A stretch of 64,000 nt of DNA from Acarospora socialis (lineage: Eukaryota; Ascomycota; Lecanoromycetes; Acarosporales; Acarosporaceae). The stretch is taken from NCBI GenBank assembly GCA_025617375.2, contig JAMYGW020000007.1, forward strand, positions 1,860,001 to 1,924,000, in the 5' to 3' direction. Shown in pieces: positions 10,378 to 22,431 of this stretch. A program made the translations under genes and the position numbers. Each line of letters starts with the position of its first letter. Position 1 is the first letter of the stretch. Below the pieces are notes generated by a model. The model was not told the DNA's origin. It made no database searches and was given only the letters and a program-made list of their open reading frames with translations.

Positions 10378-12681
10378 CTAAGCCGTCAACTCCGCAATCC
10401 TCTTTTCAATGTCCGGCACCGTCCGGAGCTGTAAGTCAATCTCCTCCTTCTCACTGTGATGTCGTTAGCGCAGTAGACTAATGTATTACCAACCAGAACG
10501 ACTTACTCCTCAAGCTTGAGTCTCCGCTCGGCATCCAGCTCGGTGAAGATATAGTTGCCCTGCCCGTCGAACTGGAGGATATTCTTATGATATTTCCATA
10601 GACTCCGTCGATGGCTGACCGTCATCAGAGTGATGCCGAGTCCTTTCGCAGTCTCGTACATGACTCGCTCAATCTCCAGAGTCACACTGCTAGTGCATTC
10701 ATCCAGAATCGCGTATTTCGGAGCATGGTAGAAGAGCCTTGCCATTGCCACGCGTTGCTGCAGGCCGCGGGAAAGCACGTCTCGCCATTCCTCGTCTGCA
10801 TCCCAGCCGCCTGGTCGATCTACGACGGACTCGATCTCAACAATGGAAAGAAGCTTGTATAAATCACTGTCCGTAACGCCCTTGTCCCGCATCTCTCGCA
10901 CCCCATCTGGGTAGATGACCTGTTGCCTCAACGTACCACGGGATAGGTAGGGCCGCTGTGGAATATAGAACATGTCGGAGAAAGGCGGTTTTCGCACCTT
11001 GCCGTTGTACACCGGCCACAAGCCACCGAGGATCCGGAATAGCGATGACTTCCCACATGCGCTCGGTCCCACGATCAGCAGATGCTCCCCTGGCTTGACA
11101 GAAAAGCTCAATTTCCGGACTAATACATCTCCGTTCGGAGAAACAATCGGTACGTCGACAAATTCGATGTCTTCGCTCTCTGATACCTCGCCTCTGTTAC
11201 GCAAGACAGCGGCGTTCTCTTCTGTACCGGCCGATGAGACGAGCTTCTTCTCGAAGTGGCCTGCCTGGATATCGTTCATGACGTCGAGTAAAGTCGAGAC
11301 TCTCGATGTGTAACCGGCTAGCTCGGTGATCTCTTTGTAGGAGAACATGACACGGCCAAATGCGTCTGACGAAGACAATAGCATGCGCCGATTCGTTATG
11401 AAACCTTATACACTGGTCAGCCTAGAATATCTGGAACATGCTCTATGGCACTCACTTTCGGTCCGGTCTCCCATGGTATGTAAAGTTTGCCCAGGGACCT
11501 TGAAGAAAACTGGAACACTGCACAAAGCCAAACCCAGAGCCCCCCAGAAATACTTGATCACGAAATCTTCCATAACTCCATGGTAGAATCTCCTTCTCAA
11601 TATGCGATTGACATGCTTGATCAAAGTGAAGTAGCCCTTGTCTAATGTGTCCTTCTCGACCTCGTGCCCATGGTAGAGTGCAACTTCCTCGCTGTTGTCG
11701 ATCAGCCTTGAATGCTGGAATCTGAATTCTCCCTCCAATCGAGCTTCGTCGGCCACGTATTTTCCAAAAGGTGGTGTCAAAGCACGCATGACATTTGCTG
11801 ATAGCTGTACCAGGAGACTCATCATGAAAAGACCTTCGCCACCCACACTTCGAGACAGAGAGTAGTTGTAGATGACCATATCAAGGATGGGTTTTGCGAG
11901 ATTAGAGTACAGTTCCGCAAGATGATTCGAGAATTTTGAGACGTCGACAGTGATTAACTGATCAGCGTTCTTTATTCGGTCATCGAGGGCGGAGAGGGAG
12001 TAGAAAGTCATGTTCGCTAGGTACTTGTTATGGATATAGTTCGTCAGGCGGGTGCGGTATTGGAGTGCAAGTTTGCACTGATGATAGGATAGCTAGGGGG
12101 AGACTATTCATCAGTAGGTGGTCTTTCCGTTACTGCCAATCTATGGATATGGTAGAGGATCTTACCATGGAGTTGGTAAAAGTCGCCGGTACCGCTACCA
12201 CCATCCACCACAGTATTCCTAGCAGAAAATCCCGCCCTTTGGCCCGCACCAGACTGCTGACCAGCCTGCCATCCAGCTCTGCCACATAGAGACTGATCAA
12301 GGTCCGGATAACCAAGAACACACTGTGGCTGATAAGAAGCCTCAACTCCTTGCTGCGCCATCCCGGTATGACAATTTTGAGAAGCCTCAGCAGGTTCTTG
12401 AAGAACTCCCGATTCAGTTCCACCCTCTTTCTCGACGTCGCCTCACCAAGCCCTGCCCCGGTTCCGGCACGTTTGCGAGCTTCCGCCTGTCGTATGGAAG
12501 CGGCCTTCTGCTCTGAGATTGCGTTCCGTATCCGGTTAATCAAGGCGATGAAGAGGGTGAGGTAGACAGCCCGCGAGATTTTGGTGCGATGACGAAGGTA
12601 GATGCTGCTGAGGTCTGATATGATGTTTTTGATAGAGCGTCCGGAGGTAGGCGGAAGGAGGAGCTTCGACTGGACCGCCAT
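10378..12681 (-). CDS. Peroxisomal ABC half-transporter (ABCD family, Pxa2-like)
   Basis: This is a half-size ABC protein of the ALD/PMP70 (ABCD) family, which imports long-chain acyl-CoA into peroxisomes for beta-oxidation as a dimer. The exons are 12681-12166, 12092-11456, 11404-10507 and 10453-10378, with introns of 73, 51 and 53 bp. Phases join cleanly, giving 708 residues. The N-terminal half is the ABCD membrane domain, with a lysine/arginine-rich start, an [10 protein letters not shown] segment and a loop ending near the [11 protein letters not shown] segment. The ATPase domain follows, with Walker [10 protein letters not shown], Walker [11 protein letters not shown] and the H-loop VSHRR. 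The C-terminal tail encoded by the last small exon ends EKRIAELTA. The ABC signature reads LSRGLQQ where the family usually has LSGG, so one signature glycine is an arginine (CGC codon). Fungi usually have two paralogues, Pxa1 and Pxa2; I favour Pxa2 from the tail but am not certain. Confidence 0.9.
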
Positions 12682-13410
12682 GTCCGGTGCAATCTCACCT
12701 CTTTAGCAGGCTGATGATGAAGATCTCACCGTACGTATTTGCTCAAAATATTAACGAAGCATGTGAGCCAACATTATCGCTTCTCGCTTCAAAAGATACC
12801 GAGGTCCTGGTCAGTACGTAGGTAGTACCTAGGTAGCATCTCCCAGAAAGTTCGTATTTACTGTACACCTTCAAAAGATTAAATTGTGTACATACATGGT
12901 CTAGCCTTTAAGTTACACAGGAGATCGTCTCTCAAGTCAATCTATGCATCAAACTACCTACCTTAGGTACTTTGTACCCTACCATGGTGCGCATTGACAT
13001 GCGTCTTTAGTGGTCAGCCATCTGCATGACTGACATGGCCTTCCGCATGACCGCTTCGTTAGCCACCAAGGACTCCTCCATTGGATGAGCCGTACCCGAA
13101 TGCTGATGGCTCATAGGCCCCTGCAATCGCATTGACACTTGGAAATAGTGAAGTAACCTAACTAAGATGACTATATTTCTATAGCGGGGCGGGCCGTCCG
13201 TCACCGCAGACCGTTCATGATGATGGGACACTGGTTGAGGAAGTATCTTTCCACAACTTTTCTCTAATTTCCTAGTCTCAGCCTCTTTGCGCAAGATTCT
13301 TTGCTCTAGTCCGTCCCAGTTCCTTCAGAATCGCGGAATTGGATTGTCGCTTCCGCTCAGTGGTGATTCTATCCTCCTCCTCGTCCTCGCCAGCGTTCAT
13401 TTAGCCAGCC
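12682..13410. promoter_or_regulatory. Divergent promoter region (ABC transporter / BLOC-1 subunit)
   Basis: The two flanking genes start in opposite directions from this 0.73-kb region, so it should hold both promoters. It contains the palindrome TACCTAGGTA at 12826-12835, next to further TAGGTAG repeats, and a related CTACCTACCTTAGGTAC at 12955-12970. Such TACCTAGGTA motifs recur in many ascomycete promoters, but their protein partner here is unknown. A GC-rich box (GCGGGGCGGG) lies near 13183. No coding gene is recognised. Confidence 0.45.
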
Positions 13411-13809
13411 ATGGCGCCCCAGCATCAGCGAGCTGAGCAGGACCAACGGACAGCTGAAGCTCGCACTGCATTCACAGCCTCGCTATCCTCTGTTGGATCC
13501 TCGCTAGATGTTGATCTTCGATCTCGCGCAGCTATCCTCCAATCGAACTCTGCCGCTCTCGCCAAGCAAGAAGCAGATCTGGCCAAGGAAACAGCAGCGC
13601 TCACGAAGCAGACAGCCCAGTGGCAGAAAATGGCGGACAACAGTCAGCAGAAGCTGAAGGAAATCGGAGATGTGCAGAATTGGGCGGAAATGATCGAGAG
13701 GGATTTGCTCGTGATTGAAAAGACGTTGCAGATGGTTGAAGACGGCGGTGCGAGCCATACAGAGCATTCAGACGGGCACGTAAGGTCTAACGCGAATGGG
13801 TGGTATTAG
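13411..13809 (+). CDS. BLOC1S1: BLOC-1 subunit 1 (GCN5L1 family)
   Basis: This is a small coiled-coil subunit of biogenesis of lysosome-related organelles complex 1, which acts in endosome-to-vacuole trafficking. It is a single exon of 132 residues, close to the human protein (about 125). The sequence shows the family pattern: an Ala/Gln-rich N-terminal helix, a heptad region around residues 45-80 (AALAKQEADLAKE), and the diagnostic core QTAQWQKMADN followed by LKEIGDVQNWAEMIERDL at roughly 71-105. The C-terminal tail (HTEHSDGH) is unconserved and may be disordered. The ATG at 13411 is the first in frame after an upstream stop. The gene is divergent from the ABC transporter. Confidence 0.92.
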   Translation: MAPQHQRAEQDQRTAEARTAFTASLSSVGSSLDVDLRSRAAILQSNSAALAKQEADLAKETAALTKQTAQWQKMADNSQQKLKEIGDVQNWAEMIERDLLVIEKTLQMVEDGGASHTEHSDGHVRSNANGWY

Positions 13810-14329
13810 GGTCGGACTGTTCTGTTTCAGGAGAGTCCACGAACTAAGTTTAGGGGTGAGCGCTGTCATCCAGGAGTCAGGCAATATCTGTCTTAGGAAA
13901 GTTGATGATATATAGCCCCCTTGTCAAATAAACTCCCTCTTGTCCTTAAACAGTCTGTTATGGAGACCTTCATGCAACACAGCCAGCTTTGCTCAAAATA
14001 TGTCTCGTTGGTTTGATGTAATGGAGTGCTAGCATTCACTTACAACCTAGAACTATATTTGTTGATTTTTGCTTTCTTGTCGTCCAGACTTAAACAAACT
14101 CCTTGCATTACAGTTGTGGCCCCGACCAACTGACTTCTGCAGTGAAAGAAGTTATTGTGGCTCCCTTCAGGATACATGATCCTCTGGTGACACACCTCTC
14201 TTCTTCACTTTGGTGGAGTTTGTCAAATACTTTTCATCCATCAACGTTGTCTGCAACCAGGCCATGACAACCAACCATCTATGGGATGCCCGGGTCCAGC
14301 ACTACACAGGCAACAACTGAGATCCACCA
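13810..14329. other. Intergenic, 3' flank of BLOC-1 subunit gene
   Basis: This holds the presumed 3' UTR and terminator of the BLOC-1 gene, then sequence with no recognisable gene. Composition is still host-like, with CpG and GG/CC present, unlike the block beyond 14959. Confidence 0.5.
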
Positions 14330-14940
14330 ACTCTTCTCCGCATATGCTGCTACAACGCAAAGAATGGATGTGATTACAAGAGTGTCGAGTTTGATTCCAT
14401 CAAACAGCATCAGCCAAAGTGCAAGTGGACATCCCCCGAAGCAGAAGAGGAACTCAGCCAGGAAAAGAAGTACAAGTGTTCTACCTGTGCACAGAGCTAT
14501 GAACTAAAGCATCAACTCAACACGCATATCAGGGAAGTGCATGAGTTCACCCCGAAGCCGTGCCCAGAAGAATGCGATCCTTTCAAAATCTACCGCAATG
14601 GTAGTACTTCCAGTTACATATGAGAAACGTGCGTGCTGCTCACAAATGTCATAAAAACCCAGTTCGAGCTCCGTTCAACTCACGGCAGTGCACAGCACCT
14701 GGGTGCAAGTCACAGTCCACATTGACAGATTAGAGTCGGTTCAAAGCACATCTGAAGGAAGTTCACAAGTTATTTTACAATGCACAGTCACCATACCTTG
14801 AGCCTGTCAAACGCTTCACTCCTGGAAGATGCCCATTTCCTGAATGCACCAATAAGACTGCCAAGTTTGCTCCAATCAGGATTGTGCACAAACATCTGAA
14901 TCACACTCATGATTGTGACAAGAAGAAAGTGAAAGAATAG
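14330..14940 (+). pseudogene. Broken C2H2 zinc-finger gene
   Basis: This is a run of zinc-finger-like units. The clearest is a classic C2H2 finger (C-x2-C-x12-H-x4-H) in KCSTCAQSYELKHQLNTH, with IREVH following. Around it are an upstream C..C..H..C unit (CYNAKNGCDY) and downstream CPEEC, CTAPGCKSQS and CPFPECTNKT units with paired histidines (FKAHLKEVH, VHKHLNHTH). It resembles large fungal C2H2 families of unknown role. It has no start codon in frame (a TGA precedes the first unit), one change of frame near 14600 and one in-frame TAG near 14730, so I call it a pseudogene with the 5' end lost. CpG is present but sparse. The TAG could be a C-to-T change in a CAG codon, which would fit mutation spilling over from the neighbouring element block. 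The natural stop is at 14938-14940, 18 bp before the first retroelement. Confidence 0.7.
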
Positions 14941-14958
14941 CTGTTGAAATATGACTCA

Positions 14959-15125
14959 TGTTACAGCTCACTTAGTTATATGCTGAGTCAGGTTTTCAGC
15001 TCTAGCACACTAATCATGTGATTACTTAGTCATCACACACCAAAAGTTATTCACTTTGTGTATTCTGATCTTCTAGCTAATTAAGACATCTAATATTAAG
15101 CAATAGAAATATTTCAATTTCAACA
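14959..15125 (+). repeat. 5' LTR of copia-like element F
   Basis: This 167-bp segment starts TGTTACAG and ends TTTCAACA. It is followed by a leader resembling the one after the LTRs of copia copies 1 and 2. The partner LTR is outside the window, so the boundary rests on end motifs only. Left flank is ACTCA. Confidence 0.6.
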
Positions 15126-16249
15126 GATTATGAACTCAGCTTTTCATCTTATCTAAAACATTTTTTTGTCTTTAATTGATCTCACTGTCATCATTTTCAA
15201 CAGCATCTTTTCTTTTTTCAATAGTTTATCTGAATGCTTTCTTGAAAAGCTCTTTCTCAATAGTTTATCTGTGTGCTTTCTCAAGTTATTGTCTCAATAT
15301 TTTTGAATGATGTTCTTTTTTTTCATCTTTTCAATAATCTACACATTTTTATGTTTATTCTGCAGAAATAACTCACATAATTATAACTTTCTTGAACAGC
15401 ACTTTCAACTTTTCTTATTTTGCTGACACTGATAACTATATCTTATGAATTATTAATATTAAATTCATTTTTATGAACAAAAATTTATAAACTGTTATTT
15501 TCAGCACTTTCTCTGAACTCATTGTTGCATCTGAAGTGATCAACAACATAAATTTAAAGTTCTCATCAAAATACATTATCTGAAGTAGAAAAAATAACAG
15601 AACATGCACTATTATAGTTTTCTCTTGTCAAAATAACTTTAAAAATTTCATTTAAGATCTATTTGTTTATCAGATGTGATTAAAACTGAAGAAGTTGTAT
15701 AAGATTTAAGAATTTAATGTTAAATATCTTATATTCACTACATTTCTTAATCATCATTATGACACTTTCAAATTCATTAAGAACTATGTTGATCAGCTTA
15801 AGACTTTGTTACAATATTTGAAAAAAAAAAATTTTATTTTTTCAAACTGAATTATATTCATAATTTTTCTTAATAATCTGAGTTTTACTTTTAATATCTT
15901 TGTTATAATTAAATGTTAATTTATTTAAGTTGTTACTTTTATCTTTGATGCTCTCATCATCAAACTTATTGATAAAATTAAAATAAAAAATAACAAAATC
16001 TCAGTAATCATGATCTTTCAGAATAAAAACTCAAACTTAATTCTTAGATTAAACTTCAAATTGATGTTGTTATTTTTTTGCATTCACTGCAAAAAGACTA
16101 ATCATGAAAAACATAATTGCTTTTTTAAATATTTTTATAAGAAGAAAAAATTTGACACAACTAAGTCTGTTAAGCAAAAGAGCAAGAACAAAGACAAAGT
16201 GACTAAGTTATTCACTTTATTCAAGTTTAATAACAATGACATCACAACT

Positions 16250-16558
16250 TGTTACAGTCATACTCAGAGAAATAGAGTGCAGACTGACTTGTATATTGAA
16301 TAAGTATTTGATAGATTGTTTGTCAAGAACAAGTCATGTAACAACTTAATGAATTAAGCAATCAAACAGTTGACTCAACACAGAAGAATGTCAAGTTCAT
16401 AGTATATAATAAAATTGATTTTCTTATAAAATCAATTGTGTTCAACTTCAGTTACAATCTAAAAATTAAAATTTACAAGTCTGTTGCAGAAATTCTTATA
16501 TTAATAAGTCAAAACTCTTAGTTCTAATATCAGAGAAATTTCTGATGAGAACATAATA
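16250..16558 (+). repeat. 5' LTR of chromovirus D
   Basis: This 309-bp LTR starts TGTTACAGTCATACTC and matches 47173-47478 along its length. Differences are mainly transitions. Confidence 0.85.
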
Positions 16559-17003
16559 TTTTGAATACTTTTATAATATAAGAATGATCATCTTTACAGC
16601 AGCTCAGAAATTAGCTTTAATAAGTTAAGTTAATCTTTAAAATCTGACATTCATTAACAATATACTCAAGATATCATCATCTGATATATTCACTGATGAA
16701 AGAGAAAAGTTGCAAAGTTTTTTGATTAAGCTTGAGTTATATATTGAATTCAACCAAACTAAATTTAAATCTAAAATAAACAAGAATCTGTTCATCATAT
16801 TGTACATGAAAGATGCAGTTTTTAATTGAATAAACTTTAAGCTGCATGAGTTTCTTAAAAAAACATTATATAAACAATATACAGATCAAGAATTCATCTT
16901 TTTTAACTACAATAAGTTCAAAAAAAAGTTATAAAAAGTCTTCAGAATAATTGATGAAAAGTGAGTGACAGAAAAATATTTATATTTTGAAAATAAATAG
17001 ATC

Positions 17004-17213
17004 TGTTGAGAAGTGCAGTGTTTTAACTACTTTCATAGTTTTAGTTGAAACTAGTGTCAGAAGTTACTCATTACTCATATAGTTTGCATGACAGAGTATG
17101 CAGACAGACAATCTTTACAACTTATATTGATTATAGTCAGATCAATGATGTATGTTTTACTAAATAAACAGTTAGTCAACAGTATAACATAAGTATTTTA
17201 TTATTTTTCAATA
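17004..17213 (+). repeat. 5' LTR of copia 1
   Basis: 210 bp, starts TGTTGAGAAG and ends TTCAATA. It pairs with 22222-22431. Confidence 0.88.
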
Positions 17214-17274
17214 AATTATGAGCTCAGATTAACAAGAAGCTTCTTAGAAAAAGTGCATACTGTTTTAATATCTC

Positions 17275-17495
17275 AGCAGCTTGATACAGAGACTCAAAGA
17301 TTAAGTAAAACAAACATTATTAATTATCAATACAGAGCTCTAAAATTGAACAAAACAATATTTCTCAGCAGTCAATACAGAGTTTAAAGATTGAGCAAAA
17401 TGACATTCTTGACACTTGATATGAAACTTTAAGATTGAACAAAACAAAACTTATAGATAACTTGATACAGTGCTCAACAGTTAAACAAATAAGCA
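17275..17495 (+). repeat. Degenerate ~45-bp tandem repeats in copia 1 leader
   Basis: About five units carry the pattern GATACAGAGNYTNAAAGATTRARYAAAAC between the 5' LTR and gag. The same array occurs on the opposite strand in copia 2 (about 30760-30940) and copia 4 (about 54090-54300), so it belongs to the element. Confidence 0.7.
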
Positions 17496-20400
17496 CACAC
17501 ACTTTTTCTTTCTCTTATTTACATTATCTTCTTTTATACATTCTATTACTTCACTTTATTCATTTTTTATACTATGTGTTGACTGTTGTCAAAAGCTACA
17601 TCATGAATTTTGATGACTCTTTCACAAAGTAATGATCTATTTCAATTCTCAGTTACAAGAACTGCAATCAATGATTCACTCTCATAAGAAAATAACTGAT
17701 AAACAAAGATCTATAATACATCATTAAGATCTCAATAATTAACACTTTTATCAGTGACTTCTTCTTTTTACTCAGCAATCTTGACTTTAAAAATTAGAAG
17801 TCTAACACAAAAATTCTGTACTGACTCATCATTTATATCAGTACAAATAATCAGAAATACATTGCAGACAAGATCAATGTGAAAAATACTTGAAATATCT
17901 TGAAGTTCAAGTACAAGAAAAAGCTGTAGATCACTGAAAAACAATATTTAACAAAGTTTATTGAATATAGAATATCAACAAATATATTCATCAATGAAGT
18001 ATAAACATATCTCAGCAAACTGAGCAGAAAGATTGCTGTAACTCAGTCTGATATGATTGATTTATTAAAGTTTGAGCAACAATTTCAGACACTTTTTTAA
18101 GCATTATTTGAGAGCTACATAGTAATTCATGACACAATCAACACTCAAAACACTTTAAACATCAAAAGAAGTCTGCAGAAACTTTAAGAGAAAAAAACAC
18201 AATTAAAGACTGTTGAAACTGTCTTGTAAGCAGATTAATACAAAAAGACAGATCTGACACATTCATATTAATATAATGTGAAATATCATTATCAAAGATC
18301 ATTAAGCTCTGATAATAACTGTTTTTCTTCTCAGCATAAATCAGTTAAATGTCTTCTCTGTTGTAGTTCTCATCATATTTAAGACTGTGAATATCTTTTT
18401 GCTGCTTACAAGAATATTGAGTTAAAAAAATCATCTATTTTAACTGCAATTAAGTTAATCAGAAAGTCAGACAAGTTATTTGCAGATAATTTACATCATA
18501 AAATCAAGATAAAATTCAAGTATAAAAACAGAAAGCATAAAACTTTCAATACTGAAACTAAAAAAAACAGTGACTCATTCTTATCTGAGTCTGATGCAGA
18601 GAAAGACAATAAGATTGTCACTCTGTTTAAGAAAGCTATCAGTAAGATACTTAGTTTTGAATAAATTGTGAATTTTGAATATTTTATATATATAACTAAT
18701 TAACATCAACTTTTCAGTAATTCTTTAATATACATATGATGCTGAAGAATTAAAGTTGAAGAAAAACACTTATACTCTCACTACTGTAAAGTAACTGTGA
18801 TATGAAACAAATTCAGAAACTTTGTAAATCTGAGTTCAACACTCTATATGTCTGAACTAAAAGTAATCTTTCATCAGAAAAGTAAATATACAAAATGAAA
18901 TTGCAGAAAAGCTTTGATCAGCACAGTTTTTACATGTAAAATAAGTATGACAATGTCATAATAGAAACATTTGAGCAGAGTGATATCTATATAATCAAAT
19001 ACATTGTGAAAAAACTAAATAAGTTTGTTCTGTTATCTGTCATACACATGTTATTTAATTTAGAGATGATTTTTTCAGTTACAATACTGAATATGAACTT
19101 TCAGACACAGACTAATCTGTTAAACTCTGTTGACACTTTATTCTTTGCTGATATTTCATTTTTAAGTGAAAAGATCAAGATCTACAAACTGTAACATCAA
19201 CAGTTTGCTCATCTTGACTCTGCAAAGCTTCACAATCTTTATAAAGTTATAACTTTTGAGAAGTCAATCTTTATTGCTGAAAACAAAAAGAATGTATGTG
19301 AGATCTATGCTTTCATCAAGTTTGTTAATCAGCAAAAACACAATATAAGCAAAAAAAAGATCAACATTCTTGTTCTGATTTTCATTGACATATGTAATTT
19401 TTTATTTCTGTTATTTATCAAATATCAGTACTTTTTAAAGATTGTGAACAACTATTCTTGAAAGACATAAACAATACTGCTGAAATAATGCAATAATATT
19501 TTACAGAAACTGTGAAAGTAATGATTAAAAATTGAACTTCAAATCAGTATAAAAATACTTACTGTATAAAGTGACAATGTTACAGAGTTAAGATTAACTC
19601 TGAATAACTGATGCAAATTCTTTAACATTATACTGCAGTATACTGTGTTCTACATATTTATTCAGAATACTATTGTTAAAAAAGTCATCTGTATCACTGA
19701 GAATTCAGTGTACATCATGATTAAAAAAACAGAACTTTTAATAAAGTTCTGAATGAAGACAGTGCAAATAGATGTTTATTTTTGTAATTAAACAGTAATT
19801 AATTTTTTAATTAATGACAGATAAACAACTCTGAAGAAGATCTTCACTGATGTGTAGCTGATTATTAATTATATTTGTGTTTGAAATTGCAAGTGCTACT
19901 TTTATATTGATTTCAAGTTGTTGCTAAAGAACAGACAGAACAAGTTTATGAATTGAGAATGAGTGAAAGTTTTCATAAACTATATAAATAAAATCACAAA
20001 GTAGTATCTATTTTAAATCTCAAATCTCAAGCAGATCATCAAAAGTTATGTTGTGAAGTTTGTTAAAAATAAGAAGAAAGATAATGTTGATTTCAAACTG
20101 CAAAGACAAATACTGAACATTCTGTCTGAACAAAAGTCAGTTAAGTAATTATGAAAAAATGTAATCATCATAAATTCTGCAGCATTTACAACTCTATTTA
20201 CTGTTTTTAAACAAATTCACAGATTCAGACTCATAAGTTTAGATGATAAAGAAAAATTTAAGTTAACTGTAAACAATTTTGACACATTCTCATCAGATAT
20301 TCATATAATGAATAAATTAACTGTAGTTAACTCAAACAGATCACAAACAAATGAATTGAATGAGATTAAGTAGTTTTTACACATTGAAGTTTCTGTCAGC

Positions 20401-22221
20401 AAAGCACTGAATATTTTAACTAAGAAAGTTAAAATATTTTTATGCATCAAGATTTCAAAAAGAAAACAGAATGATGATGATGAAGACTTTAATGAGCTTA
20501 TAATTAAGATATCATGAATTATGCTGATATTTACAGTATTCATTACAGATAATGAGAAAGATACTGAGAATATTAAATCTGATATTTTCATGTTTATTGT
20601 TTATGTTAAAGCAGTGAGAGACTCAGTCTGAAGAAAGATGTGAAAAAATACTATTTATATAAAGTTAATGACTTTAACAGTTAACAGAACATGAGAAGAG
20701 ATTATATCATTAAAGAATACAAATATAGTGATCAGCAAATAAGTATTCAAACTTAAGCTGAATATTGATGAATTTCTGAACAAGTTCAAAATAAAAGTTA
20801 TGATGAGAGATTTTTTACAGATATATAACATTGATTATGAGAATATCTTTATATCTACAGTCAAGTTCAACACTTTTTAAGTTTTTTTTGTCATTGTTGT
20901 TCTTAAGAATCTTGAATATCATTAAATAAACATCAATAACATTTTCACAAAATTTTTTCTCAAAAAGATCATCTACATGACAGTTTCTTCTGAAGTTCAA
21001 GTTACATTTAATTATGCACTGTGTATACTGTGTAGTTTCTATGATCTGAAGCAAATTATACAAAATTAATATAAATGATACATCATTGATCTGTACAAGT
21101 TAAACTTTTATTAAAGCAATATTAACTTATGTCTTCTTATTCATAGTATCAAAAGAATTATGCTGCTTCTTTATGTAAATAATATAATTATAGTTTTAAT
21201 AAGTCTAATACATGTTCTTTGATTCAAGAAAGTTCTTGTGAAGATGTTCAAAGTTAAGAACTTGAGAAAGACACAGAAAATTCTTGATATATAAGTCACA
21301 CATAACTGTAAAAGAAGAATTCTATGTCTAAATCAAACTCACTATGTAAACAAGATGCTGAGAGATCTTCACATGCAGTCTGACAAACACAAGATCACAA
21401 TGATTTCACTTAATGAATATAATGTTCTTTGTTTCATCAACTCAACTGATTAAAGAATAAATCAAAGACAGTATCAACATGCAATTGAAAGTCTGATGTA
21501 TGCAATGATTCATACTTGATTGAACATTATCTTTATTCTAAATCAATTAAGTCAGTATTTTAGTGATTTTGCAAAGCATCATGAATATGTGCTCAAGAAA
21601 CTGCTGCAATATGTGAAATTAATCATCAATTTTAACATTGTGTACAGACTCAGTGAGAGTTAAGTCATACTTGAATACTTTAACTTCAATTATGCATCAG
21701 ACAAACAAGATTAAAAGTTAATTCTGAAACATGTGTACATGTTTGAAAACAAATCAGTATTATAAATAAATTGAAAGCAGAAGTCTGTTGTCATCTTAAT
21801 TACAGAGACTGAATATATGATTATATCAATATGTATAAAGACTGAGATCTGACTTACACAGATGCTGCAAAACATAAATATAAATAAGTATCTTGAAGAC
21901 AATTCATACTGTGTAAACATCAAAAAAATAAAGTTCATTGAGCAGTCTTATTTCTTTAACTCAAGAAAGATAATCAAACTGTCTTGACTCTGATCAAGAA
22001 TGCACATGTGCATGAGTAATTAAAACACATTAATATTATTTATTATTATATCTGTAATCTGCACAAGCAAAATCAGATTGATATGAACTTTGTGTTTAGT
22101 CAAGACATAATAATTGATGAATTAATTAAGTTTTTATTTAGATGAATCTTTAAGCACTTTGTTGAACAACTGAAACTTACTGTTAATGAAAGTCAATAGA
22201 TACAGCATCACTGAGTAAAAG

Positions 22222-22431
22222 TTTTGAGAAGTACAGTGTTCTAACTACTTTCATAGTCTTAATTGAGATTAGTGTCAGAAGTTACTCATTATTTATATAA
22301 TCTGCATGACAGAGTATGCAAATAGACAATCTTTACAATTTATGTTGATCACAGTCAAATCAACAGTGTACATTTCACTAAATAGACAGTTAGTCAACAG
22401 TATAGCACAAGTATTCTATTATCTTTCAATA
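22222..22431 (+). repeat. 3' LTR of copia 1
   Basis: 210 bp, the same length as 17004-17213. It is preceded by a purine-rich tract and followed by the resumed gag region of D. Confidence 0.88.

Larger units (their letters stand above)
17004..22431 (+). mobile_element. Copia 1 (Ty1/copia), inserted in gag of D
   Basis: This full-length Ty1/copia fossil of 5.4 kb is on the plus strand. The order is LTR, leader with tandem repeats, gag (from about 17600) with a zinc-knuckle trace near 18360-18410, GAG-pre-integrase trace near 19200-19340, integrase, RT (about 20700-21350), RNase H, a polypurine-like AGTAAAAG before the 3' LTR, and LTR. Flanks AGATC and AAATT agree if G-to-A and C-to-T changes are allowed, as expected of one target duplication. 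The LTR pair differs at roughly one site in seven, nearly all transitions. Broken, with dozens of interruptions. Confidence 0.85.
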
